Shown one piece after another: positions 52,364 through 62,319 of a stretch of DNA of 64,000 bases. The position numbers were made by a program, and so were the translations under genes. How positions within the stretch are numbered: the stretch's first letter is position 1; each line of letters opens with the position of its first letter. Source of the stretch: Rhynchopus sp. YZ270_cl-10 (Eukaryota; Euglenozoa; Diplonemea; Diplonemida; Diplonemidae); the NCBI GenBank assembly GCA_964035575.1, contig OZ037863.1, positions 536,001-600,000 of the forward strand, written 5' to 3'. Below the pieces are notes generated by a model. That model was given only the letters and a program-made list of their open reading frames with translations, did not search any database and was not told the origin of the DNA.

Positions 52364-55342
52364 GGCCTTGAGGAATGCGAGAGCAGACAGGAGGAGAGGA
52401 AGAGGAGGGAGGGGTGGGCGGGTGGGCAACACACACACACGTACACGCAGAGGAAGACGGAAACAGCGCCCCGATGCAGAACGTACCTCACACAAGGGTG
52501 CTGCCCCTGTTGTTGCTATGGTCTGCGTTGCGTTGCGTTGTGCGGCAAGGAAGAGAGGGCGTCTTGCATACTGCGAATGGAAGCAGGCCTGGAGATGGTG
52601 TGGACCTCATTCCGAGGTGCACGTTGCTTTTCAATGCTTTCAAAATTAACAAATGTTTTCGATACCAAAGCAATGGGGGGTGTTCTTTTGTTTGTTTGCG
52701 CTATTGGGGGTCAGGTGTGTGGGTACTTCCTGTGGAGTGCTGTCCGTGGGTGTTCTGGGTGTGGGAGGGAGGGGAGGGATGCAGAGCGCGCTTGCCAGCA
52801 CACCTTCGAACACCGATGGTTGTGACAGTGCATCCATCTTTGCAGGAGTGGACGCACCTTCGAACACCGATGGTGGCCTCCCTCGGTTCTGTGCCAGATC
52901 GTTTTGTGTGTGCCGATGTTTTTGTATCGAGTTCCGCTGATCAGCACAGCTGACCGGCGAGAAGACTGCGAGTCAAAAACATGCGGGCTGTGCCTTTGGG
53001 CAGTGTGGTCTGTTGAGGGTGGTGGTTCTGGGTGGGTGCTCTCAGTGGAGTGTGCTGAGGAGGCTGGTGGGTGGATGAGTGGACGAGCGAGAGGGCAGCA
53101 GTCTGAGCGGCGGTGTGCTGCGGTGGGGTGAGTTGATGTGCTTTGTGGCTGCTGAGGTGTGCCTGCTGCTTGTGCTGTGTTGCTGACAGACAACGGCTTG
53201 CGGCAGTGTCAGGGCTTGGGAGGGCTTCGTTGTGATGGCTGAGCGGAAGCGGGTTTGGGTTTTGTCGGCACACACCTGGGCATGAGGGCGGGCTTTGCCA
53301 GCACACCTTCGAACACCGATGGTGGTGACAGCAAGCACACACGCTTTCCTCATTTTGCCATGTTTTTGGCGTGTTTGCCACCGATGTTTTTGTATCGAGT
53401 TCCGCTGATCAGCACAGCTGACCGGCGTGAAGACTGCGAGTCAAAAACATGCGGACTGTGTGACCTGTGTGGTGTGTTGGTTCAGCTGTGGTGACCATGG
53501 CACAGTATTGTGCAGCGAAGTGCAGCTTGGAGCACTGCAGGTCTGCGGGTGGCTTGTCGGCACCTCTGGTGGTGTGGGTGGGGGAGGGATGTGGGTGTCC
53601 AGCACAATGCAGCACAACGTACGGTGCAACTCTGGCAATGTGTGTGGACGTTGTGGGTGGGTTGTCTGCAGTGTTTTGCACTGGCGTCGTGTGAGTGCAT
53701 CAGGGAAACACCTTACGTGTCTTGCCACACATGCGCAGTGTGCACAGCTGTTCAGGGAGGGTGGGGTGGGTCGACAAATGCGTGCCTGTGCTTTGGGAAG
53801 CTGGGCATGCGTTGTTGATGTTGCTTTGCTGTTTGGTGCACGCAGTTGTGGTGCCATGCACACCGCAGTTTTGTTGGGGGAAGAGTCGGGATCTTGAGGC
53901 AGGGTTGGAGGGAGATGAAGTGCTTGTTGGAGTGTGGCCGAAAGGGGAAGTCACAGGGACCCTTCCCGGCCTTGCCGTTTCCCGGTTTCGCACCTTTGCC
54001 CTTACCCTCTGCTGGGGAGGCCGGAACAGCGCCGCCACCTGCGTCACTGCGTGCAAGTTGGTTGCGGTCAGCGCGGGGCGATGGCGCGTTCAATCTCCCG
54101 CCGCGGAACCCTGCCCCCCACTGGTTCTGTATCAGCACCTCACTCAGCAAACGGTTTCCCAAGTCCTCGTACGGGGTACCCAGCCACCGTGCCCCTTCCT
54201 TCCACGCAGTAGCCATTATCCATAACCGAAGGCACCAAAAGCGTCAGCGAGCGCCTTACCACCGGATAGTTGCTGGAGACCGTTGAGGAGACGCCCTTCA
54301 AGTTGCACCAACAGCAGAGTATGGTCGCTGTCGATGAGGGCCGCCCACACACACGGCCTGCACGTCAGCAGGGTGTCACCCGTTCCAGTTGCGCCCTCAT
54401 TGTGTGCACGCATTTTACCTAGAGGATTTCCCACGCAGGAGCAGGGGCAGTGCTCTCCAACCCGGGTGGCTGCCTCCGTCTGGTGGACTGCCGCGGCGAT
54501 GAGGCGGTCCCCCTGCAGGATCTCCCACACAGCGTCTTCGCCTGGTGTTGGGTGGTGCCATGCTGGAAGTTGTAGCCGCTGCTACGATGCAGCGACCACG
54601 TGCAATCGGAGAGCTTGCCTAGGTGCCCCGAACGCTTCCATCTTTGTCTTGCCGGGGTGTCGCCGTCAAAACCACCGTCTGGCCCTGAAGCAGGACGGCC
54701 TGCTCCGACAGCTTCCAAACCTTGATGTCGGTGGGGGCCAGTACTGGGCGTTTGCCGTCTTCAGTGAAGAACTGGCTCTTCGGGCGGCCTACGGGGCTTC
54801 GTCTTCCTCGTCATTTCCGGCAGGGTCAAAGGTATTTATGAGGGCGTGCACGGTGGCGAGCACCCGCACCGAGCGCCACCCAGGAAGCCTTACGCTCTCG
54901 CCGAAATACACCTTCGAAACACCAACAGGACGTTTTCCGGGCCACCTCACCAGCAGCAACTCTAGTGTGCGGGACATCTGGACCCACGGGATGGTCCGCC
55001 GTGTGTCCAGGGTGTGGGCGTAGTGTGCGTCAAAGCCAAGAGTCCTAGCACTCAGCCATGGCGCGTTGAGGTGTACCCACGCGACGTTTGTCCTCTGCTC
55101 CTTCCAGCAGGATCTTTGCAATTCTTCAATGGAGACATGCACAGTGGGCCTTGTGGAAAGGAGGACAAGTTCAAAGCTTTTAATGAAAAGCTGAAAGCCA
55201 TGACACAACGTCGACCTAATTCATTGGTGGTGGGATAGGGCGGGGGGTTTCCACGTTGGTTGAGCAGCAACCCAAATATGAGGGGTGGATGGGGTGACAC
55301 GTTTTTGTTTGTCTTAGCCTTGCTATTCCCTCGGTAAACCTG
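52364..55342. repeat. G-rich complex repeat region
   Basis: No convincing gene; frames are open in many phases because the + strand is G-rich. The block 52852-53800 recurs at about 62957-63870 with small indels. Shared marks are ACCTTCGAACACCGATGGTG, GTTTTTGTATCGAGTTCCGC and TGATCAGCACAGCTGACCGG, the last at 52936, 53405, 62372, 63037 and 63460. Position near a chromosome end is possible but unproven. Confidence 0.65.
53752..55208 (-). pseudogene. Possible decayed reverse-strand coding relic, family unknown
   Basis: The reverse strand has several protein-like frames in succession, clearest at 55208-54789 (PWVQMSRTLELLLVRWPGKR, VGVSKVYFGESVRLPGWRS) and 54530-54216 (LIDSDHTLLLVQLEG). Composition is coding-like, but no family is recognised and the frame is not continuous. 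It may be a host gene family relic or part of a mobile element. Confidence 0.3.
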
Positions 55343-56697
55343 GTGTGGGTGTGTGGGAGAGGGATGTGGGTGTGTGGGAGAGGGATGTGGGTGTGTGGGA
55401 GAGGGATGTGGGTGTGTGGGAGAGGGATGTGGGTGTGTGGGAGAGGGATGTGGGTGTGTGGGAGAGGGATGTGGGTGTGTGGGAGAGGGATGTGGGTGTG
55501 TGGGAGAGGGATGTGGGTGTGTGGGAGAGGGATGTGGGTGTGTGGGAGAGGGATGTGGGTGTGTGGGAGAGGGATGTGGGTGTGTGGGAGAGGGATGTGG
55601 GTGTGTGGGGGAGGGGTGTGGGTGTGTGGGAGAGGGATGTGGGTGTGTGGGAGAGGGATGTGGGTGTGTGGGAGAGGGATGTGGGTGTGTGGGAGAGGGA
55701 TGTGGGTGTGTGGGAGAGGGATGTGGGTGTGTGGGAGAGGGATGTGGGTGTGTGGGAGAGGGATGTGGGTGTGTGGGAGAGGGATGTGGGTGTGTGGGAG
55801 AGGGATGTGGGTGTGTGGGAGAGGGATGTGGGTGTGTGGGAGAGGGATGTGGGTGTGTGGGAGAGGGATGTGGGTGTGTGGGGGAGGGGTGTGGGTGTGT
55901 GGGAGAGGGATGTGGGTGTGTGGGAGAGGGATGTGGGTGTGTGGGAGAGGGATGTGGGTGTGTGGGAGAGGGATGTGGGTGTGTGGGAGAGGGATGTGGG
56001 TGTGTGGGAGAGGGATGTGGGTGTGTGGGGGAGGGATGTGGGTGTGTGGGAGAGGGATGTGGGTGTGTGGGAGAGGGATGTGGGTGTGTGGGAGAGGGAT
56101 GTGGGTGTGTGGGAGAGGGATGTGGGTGTGTGGGAGAGGGATGTGGGTGTGTGGGGGAGGGATGTGGGTGTGTGGGAGAGGGATGTGGGTGTGTGGGAGA
56201 GGGATGTGGGTGTGTGGGAGAGGGATGTGGGTGTGTGGGAGAGGGATGTGGGTGTGTGGGAGAGGGATGTGGGTGTGTGGGAGAGGGATGTGGGTGTGTG
56301 GGGGAGGGATGTGGGTGTGTGGGAGAGGGATGTGGGTGTGTGGGAGAGGGATGTGGGTGTGTGGGAGAGGGATGTGGGTGTGTGGGAGAGGGATGTGGGT
56401 GTGTGGGAGAGGGATGTGGGTGTGTGGGAGAGGGATGTGGGTGTGTGGGAGAGGGATGTGGGTGTGTGGGAGAGGGATGTGGGTGTGTGGGAGAGGGATG
56501 TGGGTGTGTGGGAGAGGGATGTGGGTGTGTGGGAGAGGGATGTGGGTGTGTGGGAGAGGGATGTGGGTGTGTGGGAGAGGGATGTGGGTGTGTGGGAGAG
56601 GGATGTGGGTGTGTGGGAGAGGGATGTGGGTGTGTGGGAGAGGGATGTGGGTGTGTGGGAGAGGGATGTGGGTGTGTGGGGGAGGGGTGTGGGTGTC
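55343..56697. repeat. 21-bp minisatellite, about 64 copies
   Basis: Unit GGGATGTGGGTGTGTGGGAG plus A; nearly uniform, with rare GGGGGAGG variants. Two GGGGGAGGGGTG variants early in the array are 13 units apart, and GGGGGAGGGATG variants follow at 6-7 unit steps, so short higher-order duplication is likely. The right edge passes into GTGTCCAGCACAATGCAGCA, the sequence that follows a single unit at about 53590, 62545 and 63680. All six frames are open because 21 is a multiple of three and the unit has no stop codon. Confidence 0.97.
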
Positions 56698-57636
56698 CAG
56701 CACAATGCAGCACAACGTACGGTGCAACTCTGGCAATGTGTGTGGACGTTTGCCGACGCCGCTTTGGTCTCTCAACACCACCACACTGACACAGTCGAGT
56801 GTTGAAGAGTGGCACACCAACGCTATGGGTGGGTTGTCTGCAGTGGTTTGCACTGGACGTAAGGATACGAACAGGTGTGTGCCTGTGGTGCTGGGGTGGG
56901 TTTGGGTGTCGAAGTTGCCTTGGGTTGTGCCTCCTTGCTCTTTGCACGGAACACATCTGCGAACACACATCATGGACAACTACGTTGCTTGCCGCAGCAG
57001 TAAGCGTATCCTTGTTGGATGTCCATGGTGTTGGATGGCTTGGCCCCTCTTTTAAAGCTCCATCACAGCCTCTCCCACAGAGCAAACCGGCAGAGGACCC
57101 AAACCAGACCCTGCATCACGCAGACTTAATTAACCTACGTCTGTGAAGCGGGAGTGGAGCATATCAGATGTAAACCTCGAAATGGATGTCGGGGTCCAAA
57201 ATATTTTTTGTAGTGCACTAGTTTCACTAGTCATTTATTACGAGCACCTTTGGGGATGGAAAGGTGCTCTTAATTCCCTTCTGAAAGGGACTGGGTACGT
57301 TTTTTAGCACGCGGAAGAGCGAGCCAATAGCAGGTCTGTGATGCTCCTAAATGTCCTAGGCTGCACGCGCACTACACTGACGCATTCAACGAGTCTGATT
57401 GCCTTACGGCAACCTATCTTGAAGAGGACACATCGACAGACAAGGTGTTGTGGTGCACAGCATCGGCATCATCAGCGTTGGCAGAGGTGTGGACCAGCGT
57501 CGTGGACCTGCTGTGAGAGGGAAGGGGCGGCTCGTGCACGGCGCATTGGAGACACTTACCCACACCACCCAACAGGTCACCACACACTCTTCAGAACCCC
57601 ACCCACAGGCAAGCGCTTGTGCCGTCAAGTCACACA
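56698..57636. other. Repeat flank and non-genic spacer
   Basis: 56688-56948 matches 62543-62803 nearly base for base. A family-3 head (GAGCATATCAGATGTAAACC, 57157-57200) ties this GC-rich part to the rest of the window. A 10-bp-stem hairpin, GAGCACCTTT/AAAGGTGCTC, is near 57240-57270. A CCACCCACAG acceptor-like site lies 29 bp before the next ATG. Confidence 0.6.
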
Positions 57637-60600
57637 ATGCGTTGGCTCCTTGCAGTGTCGTGTCTCTCCCTGTCGCGTGCGGTGCCGATACCTGCACCAC
57701 CGACACCTGCACCACCGACATATGCACCACCGACACCTGCACCTGACACAAACGCACCGACACCTGCGCCACCGACACCTGCACCTGACACAAACGCACC
57801 GACACCTGCACCACCGACACCTGCGCCACCGACACCTGCACCACCGACATATGCACCACCGACAGCTGTGCCGACAGCGGCACCGCCAACAGACGCACCC
57901 GAGACACCGGCACCGCCGACGATTGCACCGACCGCTGTGCCGACACCTGCGCCGCCTGTGGACGAGTGTGCGGATGCGGCTACGAAGAAGGTGTGCGAGG
58001 ATGCGGGACAGACGTGTGTGGACCCGGACCAGCAGAACGCAGGGGACTGGAAGTGTGTGTCCCCGCCACCGAGCACACCGACACCTGCACCACCAACAGT
58101 TGTTCCACGTGCCGCGTGCGAAGCGCTGTTGTCGCCACCTTTGGTTGCCACAATCAGAGCACCCGTTCGAGCAGAGTACGTTGAGTGCTGGACATTCCAG
58201 TGTGTGGGAACAGTTGAGGTCACGTTCAGCAACTTGTCCACGTATGATTACCGCACGAGGGTGTCACTTCAAAACAGTGATGGGTACGTGCTGACATCAT
58301 TAACGCAGAACCGGGAACGTTACATTGCCACTTACCCTGCCAACGGTGAGATGACGGTTGTGTTCAACGACACGGAGGGGAATAGTTACTACGACGAGAG
58401 CGAATTCACCTTGGAGTGGGAATGCAACACTGGACCTGCAGTTGTGCCTGCAGCAGGCTTTGATGCTTCCACATACCTGACACTGCCGCCTGCTGGGACG
58501 TACGAGCGGATGTTTTCAGAACAGGCGATTTCCAGTTGCCTTATTCCCTGCACAGGAATGCTTGACATTGCTGCTTCCTCCCTCACATATCGCCACGCTA
58601 TTGAATTCGCATTCATGAACAGCGACGGGACCATCTTGGCTAGTCACTGGGGCTCGACTACTTTCAATGGAAGCTTCAGTGTTGCAGGGAACTTCAACAT
58701 TACTTTGCGCTCCGTGTATCGGGGGACTTACGACTCGGAGTTTGGGTTTGGTTGGAGCTGTGGAGGTGCGACCGCTGCGCCATTTGCGCCATCCGCAACA
58801 CCAACATTGACCGCCACCGTGTCGCCAACATTGACAACCACCATATCACCAACATTGACCGCCACCGTATCACCAACATTGACAACCACCGTATCGTCAA
58901 CATTGACAACCACCGTGTCGCCAACATTGACAACCACCGTATCACCAACATTGACCGTCAACATTGACCGCCACCGTATCACCAACATTGACCGCCACCG
59001 TGTCGCCAACATTGACAACCACCGTATCACCAACATTGACCGGCTCCGTATCGTCAACATTGACCGCCACCGTATCACCAACATTGACCGCCACCGTGTC
59101 GCCAACATTGACAACCACCGTATCACCAACATTGACAACCACCGTATCACCAACATTGACCGGCTCCGTATCGTCAACATTGACCGCCACCGTATCACCA
59201 ACATTGACCGCTACCGTGTCGCCAACATTGACAACCACCGTATCACCAACATTGACAACCACCGTATCACCAACATTGACAACCACCGTATCACCAACAT
59301 TGACCGCCACCGTATCGTCAACATTGACAACCACCGTGTCACCAACATTGACAACCACCGTGTCACCAACATTGACAACCACCGTGTCGCCAACATTGAC
59401 CGCCACCGTATCACCAACGTCGTCACCGACGCCAAGTGTTACGATAACACATTCTCCTACAATTACTATGACTACAACACTTGCTACCACACGTGCCGCG
59501 TGCGAAGCGCTGTTGTCGCCACCTTTGGTTGCCTCAATCAAAGCACCCGCTTTTCAAGAGTACGTTGTGTGCTGGACATTCCAGTGTGTGGGAACAGTTG
59601 AGGTCACGTTCAGCAACATGTCCATGCCTGAAAGAGCGAGAGTGACACTTCAAAACAGTGATGGGTACGTGCTGACATCTTTGGTTAGTAACCGGGAGCG
59701 TTACATTGCCACTTTCCCTGCCAACGGTGAGATGACGGTTGTGCTGAACGACACGCATGGTTATAGTTACATCTACGAGAACGAATTCACCTTTGAGTGG
59801 GAATGCAACACTGGACCTGCAGTTGTGCCTGCAGCAGGCTTTGATGCTTCCACATACCTGACACTGCCGCCTGCTGGGACGTATGAGCGGGTGTTTTCAG
59901 AACAGGCGATTTACAGTTGGCTTATTCCCTGCACAGGAATGCTTGACATTGCTGCTACCGGCTCAGGTAGGTACGTCGAATTTGGATACATGAACAGCAA
60001 CGGGACCATCTTGGCTAGTGACTGGGACTGGACGACTTTCAACAGAAACTTTAATGTTGCAGGAAACTTTAAAATCACTTTGCACATTAAGAAACAGGGG
60101 TATTATGACTGGAGGTTTCCGTTTTCTTGGAGATGTGAAGCTGCCACAGTTGCGCCATCTGTGACGCGTGCACCCCACACTGGCACCCCGACACCACCAG
60201 CTGCAACACCTGAGCCACTGCCCAAGCCTCAGCAGTGTGGGGTGGACACACTGCCGAGGAGGTGTGGGAGTACGTCACGACACTGCGAGTGGCAGGTGCA
60301 GCACCTGGGGAGACTGCTGTCTGTGGGTTTCTCTGCAGACGGTGGCCGTGTGGCGACAGGTGCGTGGGACGGTGCTGTGCGTGTGTTTGACGTGGCGACG
60401 GGTGTGCAGCTGGTGCAGATGGGGTGTGCCGACTTCCGTGTGTACGACATTGCGTATTCGCCGGACGGGACGAGTGTGGCGCTTGGAGGCGAGGGTGGCC
60501 GTGTGGTTGTGTGCGATGCGGCGACAGGGGTGCTGACGCGCGAACTGGTGAACCTGAACGGCTCTGGCAGTGCGCCTGTGCGGCGTGTGGTGTGGTCAGG

Positions 60601-61168
60601 CGACGGACGCTACGTGGTGAGCGGGGGTGGCGGTGACGTGCGCACACGTGTCTTCGAGGTGGCGGGGTGGGCGCCGTCTGCAGTGCTGCAGCGGCACGCA
60701 CGCGACGTGGCCTTCTCTGTGGACGGGTCGCACCTTGCGACGGTGTGGGGGACGGAGGTGGACGAGGTGGTGACTGTGTGGGGTCTGGAGGATGCGACGT
60801 CTGCTGCAGAGCTGCGGTCTGTGGGTGGCCGTGTGACTGCGCTGTCGTTCCACGACGGCGAGCTGCTGCGGGGCCTGGACAACGGGGTTGTGAGCGTGAC
60901 GGGCTGGGCTGGAGGCTTTGGCAGTCCGTCGTACGAGCGTCTGTCACTGCAGACCCGGTCTGGGGTTGTGTTTGACAGCAGCTTCTCGCCGGACGGGACT
61001 GCGTCTGTGGGTATGAGCGACGTGACGGTGTGGAGCTCCAGCGACGGTGCAGTGCTGAAGGATCTGGTGGGACACTCGCAGGCTGTGCCGCGCCTGGCCT
61101 TCTCACCCGACGGGGCACGTCTGGCAACTGTGGGCCACGAAGGTGCGCTCATCATGTGGACACTGTGA
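57637..61168 (+). CDS. Secreted repeat protein with two copies of an unknown domain and an extracellular beta-propeller
   Basis: Predicted secreted or surface protein, about 1170 residues if read through one frame slip. Signal peptide [15 protein letters not shown]; then a (P)[13 protein letters not shown] stalk (57680-57955); a small Cys module ([24 protein letters not shown]); unknown domain copy 1 (about 58103-58770: [33 protein letters not shown]); a 24-bp repeat coding SPTLTTTV (58797-59440); domain copy 2 (about 59480-60165); a Pro/Thr linker; and WD40-like blades ([54 protein letters not shown]) to the end. One repeat step at 58946-58959 is 13 bp instead of 24, which moves the second half to another frame. 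No transmembrane segment or GPI signal is seen at the C-terminus. One exon. WD40 propellers are rarely secreted, and the specific role is unknown. Confidence 0.75.
58797..59440. repeat. 24-bp coding tandem repeat
   Basis: About 27 units of CCAACATTGACAACCACCGT plus ATCA with AAC/CGC/GGCTCC variants, coding SPTLTTTV in the main frame, NIDNHRIT in a second frame and NVGDTVVV on the reverse strand. One unit is short by 11 bp. Confidence 0.95.
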
Positions 61169-62319
61169 GGTGGTGTGTGCTGGCTTTCTACTTCGCATAT
61201 GTTTGTTGTTTTCTTTCGTTGCTCAGTTTAGTTTTGTGGGAAGCAGTCGGGACATGGTCACGGCTGATGCCTGTTTCTGTTTTTCTCTTTTTTCTTCCCC
61301 TTTTCCCTTTTCTCCCATGTGTTTCAGGTGCAAAAGTACTGTCGGTTATAGCGGCGTTTTTCCCTTTGTTGTTGAAAGACATCTGTGTGCCATGAGGTTC
61401 ATCGATATTTCAAGTGTCCCTTCTATGGGGTTGCAATACGAGGGGCCACGAGCCCGCAATGCAGCAACAACGTAGGAACACTTCACAACGATTGTGCTGG
61501 CAACAACTTCGCCAGTGTGCTGGTGGAGCTCGCATGTGTTTGCACGTTATGAGGTGTCCTTATTAGAATCGCTTCTCCCTCGGTACTGCACCTGCACAAC
61601 GGACCATGGTCTGTTGTTGTTTTATTTTTCTGTGGTAAGGTGAGACCTTATCATCTTATCACCTGTTCGACTTCTCTTTATTTCTAACCGCATTTGCATG
61701 ACGCAGATTGCGGTACGTGTTGAAGTTCTTGCACCTTCTGTCCTGGGTGTCTCCTTCATGCGTTGCAAGTGTTTGTTTTTGAAAGAACCTTTTGTTCTGC
61801 GTTCCCTGTGTTGAAGGTGGGACGTGGGTTTTGTTGTTTCAGTTTCATATTTTGTATCACCATCTTTTGTGGACTTATTTGTGTTTCACACGTTTTAACT
61901 CATATCTGATTGAAATGTGATTCACAGTATTTCCATAAGAGATGTCTGTTGCGAAACACCAAAGTGTTTGGTGCACTGCTTTTGTTTTGAATTTGTTGTC
62001 TTTTATTTTTTATCATTATTTTTGCTCTGTGTTCCATGAAAATAGCTATCATGTTTCCCAGGTCTAACACCGGTGGGGTGACACAATCACAAAAGAGGTG
62101 CACTCTCTCGTTATTTTGTGTGCGTCACTTTTGTTTGTTTTATTATCTTTTTCTCAGTTCTAGTTCCACTGACACTGTGTGTAGCAGGGTTTCAGAAGAA
62201 GGAAGGGGGGAAAAAAAATGCCCCCATTCCCCCCAATATCTCACCTTATTCCTCATATTTTCCATGTTGACCTAACGTATCATTTCAAGACTCTAGGGAG
62301 GGGTTGTGCACGCTTTCCT
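61169..62319. other. 3' flank of the secreted-protein gene, non-genic
   Basis: T-rich, without a supported gene. A hairpin-like GGTGAGACCTTATC/ATCTTATCACC lies near 61638-61662. It passes into the complex repeat at about 62320. Confidence 0.6.

Noticed and set aside
52364-55023. Multiple Cys-rich or Arg-rich frames of 100-250 codons
   Set aside because: Overlapping frames in G-rich repeat DNA, no start context, no domain, and the copies at 62-64 kb do not preserve the same frame.
55343-56697. CRISPR-like array
   Set aside because: Units are directly adjacent, without unique spacers, and the genome is eukaryotic.
55052-57085. Very long reading frames of 460-677 codons in several phases on both strands
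   Set aside because: They are the 21-bp minisatellite read in every frame; the unit lacks stops and is a multiple of three. No domain or codon bias favours one frame.
57619-59601. Reading the second half of the 24-bp repeat as [14 protein letters not shown] protein
   Set aside because: The other frame continues into a second copy of the extracellular domain and the propeller; the NIDRHR reading ends soon after the repeat.
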